Program-made: the position numbers and the translations under genes
In this document: positions 1 through 8,275 of the stretch, piece by piece
How the letters are laid out: every line of letters starts with the position of its first letter
Numbering within the stretch: the stretch's first letter is position 1
Assembly: GCA_012837385.1 (NCBI GenBank)
Contig: DURH01000025.1
Span: 1 to 55,394, forward strand
Length of the DNA stretch: 55,394 nucleotides
From: Bacillota bacterium
GTDB lineage: Bacteria > Bacillota > Limnochordia > Darwinibacteriales > Darwinibacteriaceae
Direction: 5' to 3'
Notes under the pieces: generated by a model
Databases searched by the model: none
The model's input: only the letters and a program-made list of their open reading frames with translations
Told to the model about the DNA's origin: nothing

Positions 1-2
1 AG

Positions 3-1529
3 CAGGTACTGGCCACTGTCCTGCACAGTGGGAAAAGCGTCCACAGGCTGCGTTTACGGGAAGCACAACAGCAGGAAACCGGCCAGATCGAAGCTTCATC
101 TGGTTTGCTGCCACCGAGTTTTACCCTCGCGGCACTGCTGGGCGAAGTTCTAGACAGCAGTGACGCTGAAGCAGATGGCCGCGATACTGCGCCCAAGGTA
201 TCGTCGGAAGCCGGAAGTGAGGAGCAGGTGGAGTTCATCCCCGGTGTTGAGGAGCAACTGGAAGAGGAGTCCGTCGCCGACTCGGAGCTCATGTTTGCCC
301 CGATCTTACCGGGAAATCCAGACTTGTCCAGCGATTTTTCTCTGGAGGACGGGGACGTAGGAAATGTTCAGAGGCTTTCGAGTGTACCTGAAGGTGGTTC
401 CCAGGAGCTGGTCAGCATACCCGGTGAGGCAGTCGAGCCGCCAGAGGCAGAGCTCAAGACAGTGCCAAACCCCGATCCTGCTGTGTCTCGTCAGGAGAGT
501 GAGGTTCAGAGTGAAGTTCCACTGAAAACCCTTAGTGAACTTCACAGTGTCCTCGGCAATGAGATAGGGGCTGAGCCTTCGCCCAAACGCAATGTCCGTC
601 ACTTGGAATCTGCGCAGGTTAAGCATCCGGAGAGGACCGATGGGAGTCCAATGGCTGTCTCGGCAGCAGCTACCGATGAAATGGGCACCGCCATCGAATC
701 CCGTGACTTGCAGGATACTCGGCTGTCCCAATTCACGGAGATGCCTGAGACTCAGGTTGTGGTAATTGAGCCAGAGTCCCGGGAGACTGCCGTTAGGCTG
801 GTAGCTGCGGAGATTCCGGGCAGAAACGTGGAAGGCGAGGATCCCTTGGATGAACTGGCCACCGAAGAGGTTCAGGAACCGCTTCAGGCCAGAGTTGACA
901 GGGGAGCTGCAGAGCTGAAGGCTTCTGTGACAGGGGAAAAGGAGGAGACGCCTGAGACCAGGCGGGTCAATTCCTTAGAGAAGCCCTTGGAGAAGGAGAC
1001 TGTCACGGAGTCTCAGAGATCTGAACAGCCCGCAGCAGCGCCAAATGGATTATTGGTGCAGGCGTCCGAACTAGAGGGGGAAGAGATTCAAGCGCCCGCC
1101 AAGAACGTTCTAGATCTGCGGGAACCTGAGCAGATGCTTCCCAAGTTGGTGAAGACCATGGAGTCCCTAGTTACGGAAGAGCGCAGCGAAGTGCGCATTG
1201 AGCTCAAACCAGAACACCTAGGGGAGCTGAAAATCCGTATCTCCATGGAGCGGGGCATCATGACGGCTGAGTTCATGGTAGAGAGCAGAAGAGTGCAGGA
1301 GCTGATTTCAGCGCAGCTTCCTCAGCTCTATACGGCTCTTCAGGAGCAGGGTACTGCACTGGCAGATGTGATGATCAACATCGACATGGGCCAACAGCAA
1401 GAGCCCCAAGCTCAGCATCAGAGTGTTCCCAACCGCCACCCGCAGAGAACCACCGAGAGCCGCGAACCACGGAAAGCCGGGCATTACCTGGGCACAAGCA
1501 GATGGAACCGCGTAGATGTTCGGGTGTAA
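3..1529 (+). CDS. fliK: Flagellar hook-length control protein FliK (5' partial)
   Basis: FliK is a secreted molecular ruler that ends hook growth and switches the flagellar export gate from hook to filament substrates. The reading frame is open from the left edge, so the true start lies outside the window; the TTG at 105 is only the first internal start-like codon. Most of the visible protein is acidic, low-complexity linker rich in Glu, Pro and Ser, as usual for FliK. The recognisable part is the C-terminal domain at about 1170-1390, with the Flg_hook pattern (VRIELKPEHLGELKIRI, then EFMVESRRVQELI and LPQLYTALQEQG). It ends in a Gln/Arg-rich tail. flgD follows 13 bases later, the usual order in clostridial fla operons. 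Identity rests on the C-terminal domain and on context; the linker itself is not conserved. Confidence 0.9.
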   Translation, partial: QVLATVLHSGKSVHRLRLREAQQQETGQIEASSGLLPPSFTLAALLGEVLDSSDAEADGRDTAPKVSSEAGSEEQVEFIPGVEEQLEEESVADSELMFAPILPGNPDLSSDFSLEDGDVGNVQRLSSVPEGGSQELVSIPGEAVEPPEAELKTVPNPDPAVSRQESEVQSEVPLKTLSELHSVLGNEIGAEPSPKRNVRHLESAQVKHPERTDGSPMAVSAAATDEMGTAIESRDLQDTRLSQFTEMPETQVVVIEPESRETAVRLVAAEIPGRNVEGEDPLDELATEEVQEPLQARVDRGAAELKASVTGEKEETPETRRVNSLEKPLEKETVTESQRSEQPAAAPNGLLVQASELEGEEIQAPAKNVLDLREPEQMLPKLVKTMESLVTEERSEVRIELKPEHLGELKIRISMERGIMTAEFMVESRRVQELISAQLPQLYTALQEQGTALADVMINIDMGQQQEPQAQHQSVPNRHPQRTTESREPRKAGHYLGTSRWNRVDVRV

Positions 1530-1542
1530 GGAGGTGAGGTAG

Positions 1543-1989
1543 TTGTATGTAAACACAGTGGGCAGTGTGGACGATCTCCTCAGACAGCGGGAGGGGGTAG
1601 AAAGGGACCCCAGTGCTTTGGGCAAGGATCAGTTCTTGAAGCTCTTGATCACTCAGCTGAAGCACCAAGACCCCATCAGTCCCGTGGAAGACAAGGAGTT
1701 CATTGCTCAGCTAGCCCAGTTCAGCAGTTTGGAACAGATGCAGAATCTCAATACCAATCTCAGTGACATGATGCTGGCGCAGCAGAAATTGACATCGCTG
1801 GGCCAGGCCATGCAGATGATTGGCAAAGAAGTGGAGCTGTTCACCAAAGAAGGGGAAAACCTCTTTGGCAGAGTAACGGGAGTTCAGTTCAAGAATGGCT
1901 GGCCGGAGATCATTGTAGGTGGCAAACTCTACGATTTCACTGAAGTGGCAGCCATCAGGGAGGAAGTGAAGGATGACTCAACAGTTTAA
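1543..1989 (+). CDS. flgD: Flagellar hook assembly capping protein FlgD
   Basis: FlgD is exported and caps the growing hook so that FlgE subunits can polymerise. The 148-residue protein shows the N-terminal FlgD signature: LGKDQFLKLLITQLKHQDPISPVEDKEFIAQLAQFSSLEQM, seen in pieces at about residues 27-67. It ends after a short beta-rich region and so lacks the longer Ig/FN-like part of proteobacterial FlgD, like the short Gram-positive form. The start is TTG at 1543, preceded by a GGAGGTGAG ribosome site at about 1530. It overlaps the next gene by 17 bases, which suggests translational coupling. Confidence 0.93.
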   Translation: MYVNTVGSVDDLLRQREGVERDPSALGKDQFLKLLITQLKHQDPISPVEDKEFIAQLAQFSSLEQMQNLNTNLSDMMLAQQKLTSLGQAMQMIGKEVELFTKEGENLFGRVTGVQFKNGWPEIIVGGKLYDFTEVAAIREEVKDDSTV

Positions 1990-2356
1990 GGTTCCACGGG
2001 GATTACCCATTCAGCCAATACAGCGGCAGGCGCCCAGAACCAAACCTGCGGCTAAACTTACTGACTCCTTCGCGAAAATCCTAGAAGGCAAGCTGCAACA
2101 GAGAACGGTTAAGTTCTCCGCCCATGCTGCCAAGAGGCTGGAAGCCCGTGGCATTCAGCTCAGTGAGGAACAGCTGCAGACCTTGGAAGAGGCGGTGGAC
2201 AAGGCCAGGAACAAGGGTGGGCGAGAAACCCTAATTCTCCTTGGCGACGTGGCCTTGGTGGTAAGCGTGGTTAACCGCACCGTGATTACTGCCATCGATG
2301 GAGACAGCCTCAAGGATAACGTGTTTACCCAGATTGACAGCGCGGTTATAACTTAA
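1973..2356 (+). CDS. Small flagellar operon protein (TIGR02530-like)
   Basis: A 127-residue protein of the family found between flgD and flgE in Firmicutes flagellar operons (called 'flagellar operon protein', TIGR02530; assigned from memory of the family pattern). The N-terminal 30 residues are basic and Pro/Gln-rich. The conserved part is VKFSAHAAKRLEARGIQLSEEQL, LEEAVDKARNKGGRETLIL, and a Val-rich strand VALVVSVVNRTVITAID. Its molecular role is not established; its position suggests a part in hook assembly or export. The start lies inside the 3' end of flgD. About 75 bases holding two GC-rich hairpins separate it from flgE. Confidence 0.85.
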   Translation: MTQQFKVPRGLPIQPIQRQAPRTKPAAKLTDSFAKILEGKLQQRTVKFSAHAAKRLEARGIQLSEEQLQTLEEAVDKARNKGGRETLILLGDVALVVSVVNRTVITAIDGDSLKDNVFTQIDSAVIT

Positions 2357-2360
2357 GACA

Positions 2361-2410
2361 GGGCTGGACCCTACGGGGAGCCCTCCCCCCACTGAACGAA
2401 TGAGGTGGGG
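2361..2410 (+). other. Two GC-rich hairpins in the leader of flgE
   Basis: Two consecutive inverted repeats lie just before the flgE ribosome site: GGGCT (2361-2365) with AGCCC (2379-2383), and CCCCAC (2387-2392) with GTGGGG (2405-2410). No T-run follows either, so they are not typical terminators. They could stabilise the 5' end of a processed flgE message, fitting the high demand for hook subunits, but that is inference. Confidence 0.35.
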
Positions 2411-2430
2411 TACAAAGGAGGATCGATAGT

Positions 2431-4014
2431 ATGATGCGTTCTATGTTTGCCGGTGTATCGGGTCTGAAGACACACCAGACCCGTATGGACGTCATCGGCA
2501 ACAATATTGCAAACGTCAATACCGCGGGCTACAAAGCAGCGCGGGCAACTTTTCAAGAAATGCTGACTCAAACATTGCGCGGGGCCTCCGCACCAACTAG
2601 CGACCGCGGGGGAACTAACCCTCAACAAGTGGGCTTGGGCGTGCAGATGGGCTCTATCGACGTCAAGCATACGCAAGGAAACATCCAACCGACTGGTTAC
2701 ATCACTGACTTGGCCATTGAAGGGGAAGGCTTCTTTATCCTGGAAGATGGGGAGAACCGCCTCTACACACGGGCCGGCATGTTCGGATTAGACAGGGGTA
2801 GAGACGCCACGGAGGACGGTAGCAGTGACGGAGGCGAAGAGGCTGTGGAAGGCAGCTTAATATCGCTGGTTAGTGGACACAGGGTGCTTGGCTATAAAGC
2901 CAATTCAGACGGCGTGATTGACCCCAATGCCAAGCTGGAACCGCTGTACATTTCTGCCTCTGAGGGGATTTCTCCCAAAGCCACCGATACTGTGCAGTTC
3001 GCGGGGAATCTTGACGCTCGGTACGAGCCAGGCAGAATAGTCAGCCGAACCGTGCAAGTCTACGACTCACTGGGCCGAGAGCACACGGTGATAGTGGATC
3101 TCCAGCGTCGTGTCCAGGACAGTGCCTGGCAGTGGAGCACGCGCCTGTCTGTTACCAGTGACCGCATCCCTTCAGACAAGAGGGGTCTCATTCAAAGCAA
3201 TGCAACGTACAAGATAAGGAGGAACAATGGTGGCTTTGAACTCATTGATGACTCCGATCCTCAAGACATCAAAGTCTTAGCCAAGAGCAGTGATGGCCTG
3301 GTCTGGACGATTGAAGACCCAGACAACTACACATTTGAGCTATCGAAGCAAATAACGATTGATGATCTTGACCGTAGCGATAATAACGTCATTGTGGTAA
3401 GAACGGCATCGTCAGGGAATGGGTTGGTACTTACCGCAGATGTGGCACTGGTCGTGGATGAAGAGAATGACATAGATTATGGAGTGATTACCTTTAACCC
3501 TGATGGGAGTTTTCTAGGCGTCGAACCAGAAGAAAGTACGATTGCGTTCAGTCCAGCAAGGGCAGGTAACCTCACAATCAAGATGGATTTCGCACAGTTT
3601 ACCCAGTACGCCAATGACTTTACTGGCCGGTTCTTGAGTCAGAATGGATATGCCAGTGGTGCCTTGGAGAGCTATGTGATTGACCAGAACGGAGTCATTG
3701 TTGGAAGCTTTTCCAACGGCTTGACCAGGCCATTGGGGCAGATAGCCTTGGCCAAGTTTTCCAATACTGGAGGATTGATGCGGGCTGGATCCACTATGTA
3801 TGTTGAGACTGCCAACTCTGGTACAGCTCAAGTCCAGGCTCCTGGAACAGCTGGGTACGGTACCATCGCTCCCAGCTCCCTGGAAATGTCCAATGTGGAC
3901 CTCAGTGACGAGTTCACTGAGATGATCGTGACTCAGAGGGGCTTCCAGGCCAACTCCCGGATCATCACCGCATCAGATGAGATGCTTCAGGAGCTTGTGA
4001 ACTTGAAACGATAG
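2431..4014 (+). CDS. flgE: Flagellar hook protein FlgE
   Basis: FlgE polymerises into the hook, the universal joint between basal body and filament. The 527-residue protein begins with the rod/hook N-terminal signature (MFAGVSGLKTHQTRMDVIGNNIANVNTAGYK) and ends with the matching C-terminal coiled region (SNVDLSDEFTEMIVTQRGFQANSRIITASDEML). The middle carries hook-type domains, including EGEGFFIL and AGNLDARYEPG-like patterns. A charged insert at about residues 125-145 (DRGRDATEDGSSDGGEE) looks surface exposed. Two ATG codons stand at 2431 and 2434 behind AAAGGAGGA at about 2414; either may be used. The size is typical of clostridial FlgE. Confidence 0.95.
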   Translation: MMRSMFAGVSGLKTHQTRMDVIGNNIANVNTAGYKAARATFQEMLTQTLRGASAPTSDRGGTNPQQVGLGVQMGSIDVKHTQGNIQPTGYITDLAIEGEGFFILEDGENRLYTRAGMFGLDRGRDATEDGSSDGGEEAVEGSLISLVSGHRVLGYKANSDGVIDPNAKLEPLYISASEGISPKATDTVQFAGNLDARYEPGRIVSRTVQVYDSLGREHTVIVDLQRRVQDSAWQWSTRLSVTSDRIPSDKRGLIQSNATYKIRRNNGGFELIDDSDPQDIKVLAKSSDGLVWTIEDPDNYTFELSKQITIDDLDRSDNNVIVVRTASSGNGLVLTADVALVVDEENDIDYGVITFNPDGSFLGVEPEESTIAFSPARAGNLTIKMDFAQFTQYANDFTGRFLSQNGYASGALESYVIDQNGVIVGSFSNGLTRPLGQIALAKFSNTGGLMRAGSTMYVETANSGTAQVQAPGTAGYGTIAPSSLEMSNVDLSDEFTEMIVTQRGFQANSRIITASDEMLQELVNLKR

Positions 4015-4030
4015 GACTGTTTATTCAGGC

Positions 4031-4050
4031 GGGGCTACATAGGCAGCCCC
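4031..4050 (+). other. Small hairpin between flgE and motA
   Basis: GGGGCT (4031-4036) pairs with AGCCCC (4045-4050) around an 8-base loop. No T-run follows. Only 68 bases separate flgE from the likely motA start, leaving no room for the flbD gene that many Firmicutes carry here. A processing or mRNA-stability element is possible. Confidence 0.35.
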
Positions 4051-4082
4051 ACTAGTCCATGAAGGAAATGGAGTGCAGGTAT

Positions 4083-4892
4083 ATGGATCTAGCAACGCTG
4101 TTGGGTATTATCATCGGTCTTGCTTTGATGGCTATATCCATCTTGCTTGAAGGCGACCTGATGCTGTTTTGGAGTCTGTCCAGTTTATTAATCGTCTTTG
4201 GTGGCACGTTCGCTTCCATCATGGTCAACTTCTCCATGAACCAGGTGCTCAGCGTAATCCCTCTCCTGAAAGTGGCTTTTTCCAGGCAGAAGAGTAATAG
4301 TGCAGCCATCATTGATACACTTGTGGAGTTTGCTGAAATCTCTCGCCGAGAAGGGTTGCTGGCTCTGGAAGAAAGGGCGCAGGCAACCAACGAACCCTTC
4401 CTCCAAAAAGGCATTCAGCTCATTGTAGACGGTACAGATGCTGAGCTGGTGCGGAGCATTCTAGAAATTGAGCTAGTTTTTCTGGAGGAACGGCATCGGA
4501 TCGGCCGACAGATTTTTGAAAAAATGGGTGCGTTATCGCCAGCCTATGGGATGATCGGGACTCTGATCGGACTCATTGCCATGTTGAGCCGCTTGGATAA
4601 CCCGGATCAAGTAGGTATGGGGATGGCAGTTGCTCTGATTACCACCCTCTATGGTGCAGTAGCTTCCAACCTTCTCTTCCTGCCCATCGCTGGGAAACTC
4701 CGCCTTAAGAGCGATGAAGAGGTCCTCATGAAGCAGGTTATGATTGAGGGAATTTTGTCGATTCAAGCAGGGGAGAATCCCAGAATTGTAGAAGAAAAGC
4801 TCAAGTCCTTCCTGGCACCGGCGGACAGAGAGACTCCACAAAGGGCTGGTGTAGGCGAGCGGGCGTCCGAGGGAGTGACAGTAAATGCGTAG
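4083..4892 (+). CDS. motA: Flagellar motor stator protein MotA
   Basis: MotA forms the membrane ring around MotB and converts ion flow into rotor torque. The preferred start is ATG 4083 (MDLATLLGIIIGLALM), 9 bases after GGAG; ATG 4059 and 4068 are in frame but would add a charged extension. The 269-residue product has four expected membrane segments: about residues 4-24 and 27-50, then a long cytoplasmic loop, then a pair around GALSPAYGMIGTLIGLIAML and VGMGMAVALITTLYGAVASNLLFLPIA. The conserved Pro/Gly pattern of the third segment is present. It ends with a basic and acidic cytoplasmic tail. The stop overlaps the start of motB. Confidence 0.95.
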   Translation: MDLATLLGIIIGLALMAISILLEGDLMLFWSLSSLLIVFGGTFASIMVNFSMNQVLSVIPLLKVAFSRQKSNSAAIIDTLVEFAEISRREGLLALEERAQATNEPFLQKGIQLIVDGTDAELVRSILEIELVFLEERHRIGRQIFEKMGALSPAYGMIGTLIGLIAMLSRLDNPDQVGMGMAVALITTLYGAVASNLLFLPIAGKLRLKSDEEVLMKQVMIEGILSIQAGENPRIVEEKLKSFLAPADRETPQRAGVGERASEGVTVNA

Positions 4893-5595
4893 AAGACGGC
4901 AGGAGGAGTCGGAAAGCTCTGGTTCCTGGCTTACTACATACTCCGATATGATGTCACTTCTGCTGGCCTTTTTTGTCCTGCTGTTTTCAATGTCGGCTGT
5001 AGATGAGGCCAAGTTCGCGTCGATTATCGCGGCGTTCCAGAACTACTTAGGCATCCTCGACCAAGGTCCTACCTTATTGGAGCAGCACGGGCCCATACCC
5101 TTTGATTACTCCGATGTGAGTCGGCGTCAGCTGTCGGATCTCTATGAGCAGCTGAGTGAGATGATAGAAGTGGAAGGCCTGCAGGGAGTGGAACTGGAGC
5201 TGCAGGAACGGGGGCTGATTGTGCGCTTCGCGGAACAGGTGTTCTTTGATCTTGGCGAGGCCGCTTTGAAGCCGGAAGCATTAGAGGTGCTTAAGACCTT
5301 GGCTGGTACACTAAAAACACTACCCAACCCCCTGCGCGTGGAAGGACACACTGACAATTGGCCGATCAGCACCGCACGGTTTCCCTCCAACTGGGAGTTG
5401 AGTGTGCACCGAGCCACTAACGTGGTGCGTTTCCTCATCGAGGAAGAGGGCTTTGATCCCAATAAGCTGTCAGTGGCAGGTTACTCAGAGTACCGGCCTA
5501 TTAGGCCGAACGACACTGCTGAAGATCGTGCTATGAATCGCCGGGTTGATATCGTGATCTTAAGTCTCGATCTCTGGGACTTTGAACCCAATTAG
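4885..5595 (+). CDS. motB: Flagellar motor stator protein MotB
   Basis: MotB anchors the stator to peptidoglycan and carries the ion-binding aspartate. After a basic N-terminus there is one membrane helix (about residues 16-40) with TYSDMMSLLLAFFVLL; the ion-binding Asp is D21. A periplasm-facing plug and linker follow, then an OmpA-like peptidoglycan-binding domain (about 110-225) with VEGHTDNWPI, NWELSVHRATNVVRFL, LSVAGYSEYRPI and NRRVDIVIL. At 236 residues it has normal length. The ATG overlaps the last 8 bases of motA, consistent with coupled 4:2 subunit synthesis. I did not determine whether protons or sodium ions are used. Confidence 0.95.
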   Translation: MRRRRQEESESSGSWLTTYSDMMSLLLAFFVLLFSMSAVDEAKFASIIAAFQNYLGILDQGPTLLEQHGPIPFDYSDVSRRQLSDLYEQLSEMIEVEGLQGVELELQERGLIVRFAEQVFFDLGEAALKPEALEVLKTLAGTLKTLPNPLRVEGHTDNWPISTARFPSNWELSVHRATNVVRFLIEEEGFDPNKLSVAGYSEYRPIRPNDTAEDRAMNRRVDIVILSLDLWDFEPN

Positions 5596-5608
5596 AGGAG
5601 GCAAGGGA

Positions 5609-6073
5609 ATGGCCAAGAAAGTGGAAGTGGATGTAAAATTACTCATAATTGCGATTGCCCTAGTGATTTTGGCGACCGTGGGAAGTGCCTTTGCTACGTA
5701 TCTGATCTTCCGCGGCAGCGCGGCAGATGCTCCTCAGGGTTCAGAAGCGACTACCACTAAGAGAGAAATGGGACCCACACATGGATTAGGTGAGTTTACG
5801 CTCAATCTTTTGTCACCTCCCGCTCAGCGGCGTTTTATTCGCACCGAGATCGTTTTGGAAGCCAGCAGCAAAAAAGCAGTGGAAGAGCTGGAGAACAGGA
5901 TGCCTCAGATTCGCGATGCGGTTATCACTCTGATCCGTGCTAGAACTGCCGAGGACTTAAGCACTCAGGCGGGCATGGAATCACTGCGTTTCGATATCCT
6001 AGAGGCCACCAATGAACTGGTCACTAAGGGAGAGGTTACAGACGTCTTCTTCATTGACTTGATCATCCAATAG
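5609..6073 (+). CDS. fliL: Flagellar basal body protein FliL
   Basis: FliL is a single-pass membrane protein that surrounds and supports the stators. The likely start is ATG 5609 (MAKKVEVDVK) after AGAGGAGG at 5594-5601; ATG 5582 is in frame but lies within motB. The 154-residue product has one helix (about residues 10-33, LLIIAIALVILATVGSAFATYLIF), a Thr/Ser linker, and the FliL/stomatin-like domain: LGEFTLNLLSPPAQRRFIRTEIVLE, ENRMPQIRDAVITLIRARTAEDL, and a C-terminal VTDVFFIDLIIQ. The length and motifs are typical. Confidence 0.93.
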   Translation: MAKKVEVDVKLLIIAIALVILATVGSAFATYLIFRGSAADAPQGSEATTTKREMGPTHGLGEFTLNLLSPPAQRRFIRTEIVLEASSKKAVEELENRMPQIRDAVITLIRARTAEDLSTQAGMESLRFDILEATNELVTKGEVTDVFFIDLIIQ

Positions 6074-6093
6074 CTGCCTAGAAAGGAGTTACC

Positions 6094-6993
6094 ATGACGA
6101 GTTCCATCCTATCGCAAGGCGAAATCGACGCACTACTTCAGGGAACTACGTCTCAGTCGCGTTCCAAGGCTTTCTTTGATCTACTCACTGAGGCCTTTCT
6201 CAGCGCGGCTTCTCCCTTAGAGGCGGAGGGACCTTATATCGAACGTTTAGAGCACACTCTGGCGCAGAATGTCGCTCCACGGGCCTTTGCAGTTGCAGCT
6301 GAACTGGACCGCCAGGAAATGCTGCTGCTCATGGCAGCAGAAGACGGTGAGCGGCTTGGCCAGTATCTAGGCTCGCCTGCTCGGCAAACGGTGGAGACTA
6401 TGAGCCAAGCCCTGGTTTCCTATTTGGCAGAGACTCTCGATGTTTCTTACAGGGTTTTTCAAGGACAGACAGTTCAGCTGGATTCCCTGTCTTTACAGGC
6501 TGGTTGGGCTAAGCCTTCGCTGGTCAGATACTTCCTTACCGCTGGAACAGAACGGTTGGAGTTCTGCGCAGTTATCCCAGATTTAGAGGGGCTTGAGCGC
6601 TTGGCAGAGGAAGCGCAGGCTAGACCCGGCAGGGTACAGAGAAGAACGGTGACTAAAGGCAGACTTCCTCTGGGCTCGGAGGCCTCGATCAGCAAAGCGG
6701 TTTTCACCCCAATTGGCGAGTTGGCACATGTCCAAGATGAGCAGGGCCTCAACCTTTTAGAGGACATAGACTTAACAATTACAGTGGAGCTTGGTTCCAC
6801 AACACTAACGCTCAGTGAAATTCTCGATCTGAAGCCTCAGTCCGTGATTCGCCTGGAAAGGCTGGCAGGAGAACCTGTCGATGTGTATGTGAACGATAGC
6901 CGAGTCGCCAGGGGCGAAGTGGTGGTTTTGGAGGAGAACTTCGGTGTGCGCATTTTGGAGATAGTACCCCAGCGCCAGCGCCGGCGGGAGTGA
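6094..6993 (+). CDS. fliY: Flagellar switch protein FliY (FliN family, with FliM-like CheY-binding motif)
   Basis: A C-ring switch component. Residues 6-16 (LSQGEIDALLQ) match the CheY-P binding peptide shared by FliM and Firmicutes FliY. The middle (about 25-175) is a weakly conserved CheC-like region, without the E-x2-N phosphatase motifs expected in FliY. The C-terminus (about 205-299) is a SpoA/FliN domain: FTPIGELAHVQDEQGLNLLEDIDLTITVELGSTTLTLSEILDLKPQSVIRLERLAGEPVDVYVNDSRVARGEVVVLEENFGVRI, seen in consecutive blocks. At 299 residues it is shorter than Bacillus FliY (about 378). It follows fliL by 20 bases, where fliM normally intervenes; no fliM or cheY is present at this locus. It could therefore be the only switch protein encoded here. 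Confidence 0.85.
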   Translation: MTSSILSQGEIDALLQGTTSQSRSKAFFDLLTEAFLSAASPLEAEGPYIERLEHTLAQNVAPRAFAVAAELDRQEMLLLMAAEDGERLGQYLGSPARQTVETMSQALVSYLAETLDVSYRVFQGQTVQLDSLSLQAGWAKPSLVRYFLTAGTERLEFCAVIPDLEGLERLAEEAQARPGRVQRRTVTKGRLPLGSEASISKAVFTPIGELAHVQDEQGLNLLEDIDLTITVELGSTTLTLSEILDLKPQSVIRLERLAGEPVDVYVNDSRVARGEVVVLEENFGVRILEIVPQRQRRRE

Positions 6994-6998
6994 AGCGG

Positions 6999-7280
6999 AT
7001 GGATACGGAGATGATCTGGGGTTTGATCCGCGTTATCCTGGCTCTGGCCATTATCGTTCCCTGTGCTGTGTTGGCTGCCCGCTGGTATGGACAGAGGCAT
7101 GTGGGGGGGCGAGACCTAGAGATTAAGGAAGTGGTATCCTTAGGCCCCAACCGAGCACTGTACGTAGTGGCCTGGGAAGGCAAGCAGCTCCTGCTTGGTG
7201 TGACCACCCAGAGTATTACTCTCTTAGGAGAAAGCCCGCAGCCGCAGCCCCACGTTGATCAGAAGGAGGTCCAGGACTAG
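6999..7280 (+). CDS. fliO: Flagellar biosynthesis protein FliO (FliZ)
   Basis: FliO is a small membrane factor that helps assemble the FliP-FliQ-FliR export gate. The likely start is ATG 6999 (MDTEMIWGLIRV), 8 bases after GGGAG inside the fliY stop region; GTG 6990 is the alternative. The 93-residue product has one membrane helix at about 6-27. It is followed by a short cytoplasmic domain with the family pattern LEIKEVVSLGPNRALYVVAWEGKQLLLGVT. It directly abuts fliP, whose ATG follows the TAG without spacing. Confidence 0.88.
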   Translation: MDTEMIWGLIRVILALAIIVPCAVLAARWYGQRHVGGRDLEIKEVVSLGPNRALYVVAWEGKQLLLGVTTQSITLLGESPQPQPHVDQKEVQD

Positions 7281-7979
7281 ATGGGCTTTTTGCAGACAAC
7301 CATCCCTTTTCCCAGCATTGACATTGGCCTTGGAGTGGCGGAAGCTCCAGGCGATGTGGCCATCACCCTGCAGGTGCTCTTATTGTTAACCATTCTTACG
7401 CTGGCCCCAGCCATCCTGGTTCTCTTGACCTCCTTTACGAGGACGGTTATTGTTCTCTCCTTGATTCGCAATGCTTTGGGTACCAACCAGGTTCCCCCTA
7501 ATCAGGTTCTGGTTGGGCTTGCTCTGCTCTTAACAGCCTTTGTTATGGCACCCACTTTTGGTGCGGTTTATACCGATGCACTCCTGCCCTATTTCCGGGA
7601 GGAGCTGTCTCTGGAAGAGATGTGGACGGTGGGGATGGAACCCATCAGGGAGTTCATGCTGCGCAACACGCGGGAGAAGGATCTAGAGATGTTTGTGATG
7701 TTAAGGGGAGGGGAGCAGCCTCAAACACCAGCGGACGTGGAGACGCTAACCTTGATTCCTGCCTTTGTGATTTCAGAACTGAAAACCGCTTTTCAACTGG
7801 GATTTGTCATTTTTGTCCCCTTCCTGGTCATTGATATGGTAGTGGCGTCCACACTCATGGGCATGGGTATGATGATGCTGCCGCCCATTATGATCTCACT
7901 GCCCTTTAAGCTGCTCCTGTTTGTCCTGGTGGACGGTTGGCATCTGATAGTGCGCTCGCTGCTGTCGAGCTTTGCCTGA
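7281..7979 (+). CDS. fliP: Flagellar export gate protein FliP
   Basis: FliP is the core of the flagellar type III export gate pore. The 232-residue protein has four membrane segments. Diagnostic stretches are LLTILTLAPAILVLLTSFTRTVIVLSLIRNALGTNQ and VLVGLALLLTAFVM. Further on come PAFVISELKTAFQLGFVIFVPFLVIDMVVASTLMGMGMMMLPP and SLPFKLLLFVLVDGW (each quoted as consecutive blocks of one family signature). A periplasmic loop (about 95-155) has a short charged stretch. There is no long N-terminal signal peptide. ATG 7281 follows the fliO stop directly, so translational coupling is likely. Confidence 0.97.
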   Translation: MGFLQTTIPFPSIDIGLGVAEAPGDVAITLQVLLLLTILTLAPAILVLLTSFTRTVIVLSLIRNALGTNQVPPNQVLVGLALLLTAFVMAPTFGAVYTDALLPYFREELSLEEMWTVGMEPIREFMLRNTREKDLEMFVMLRGGEQPQTPADVETLTLIPAFVISELKTAFQLGFVIFVPFLVIDMVVASTLMGMGMMMLPPIMISLPFKLLLFVLVDGWHLIVRSLLSSFA

Positions 7980-7990
7980 GAGGTGGTTGA

Positions 7991-8260
7991 ATGACGGATT
8001 TAGTGGTTGTCAGTATTGCCAGGGAGGCTGTCTTAACCATTTTGCTGGTGGCCGGCCCTGCCTTGGGAATCGGAATGCTGGTGGGGTTGTTGGTGAGTAT
8101 CTTCCAGGCCACAACCCAAATTCAGGAGCAGACCCTAACCTTCATACCGAAGATCGTGGCAGTACTAGTGTCCATCGTAATCTTTGGGCCTTGGATGATT
8201 CGGCGCTTGGTGGACTTTGCAGAGCGCCTGCTGGGCGAACTGCCATCGTTTATTATGTAG
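7991..8260 (+). CDS. fliQ: Flagellar export gate protein FliQ
   Basis: An 89-residue two-helix protein of the export gate. It shows the FliQ patterns AREAVLTILLVAGPALGIGMLVGLLVSIFQA, TTQIQEQTLTFIPKI and VVSIVIFGPWMIRRLVDFAERL (allowing local differences). ATG 7991 follows GAGAGGTGG at about 7978. Length and topology are exactly those of the family. The longer overlapping frame at 7972-8601 is a shadow. Confidence 0.96.
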   Translation: MTDLVVVSIAREAVLTILLVAGPALGIGMLVGLLVSIFQATTQIQEQTLTFIPKIVAVLVSIVIFGPWMIRRLVDFAERLLGELPSFIM

Positions 8261-8275
8261 GGGGAGGCGGCGAAG

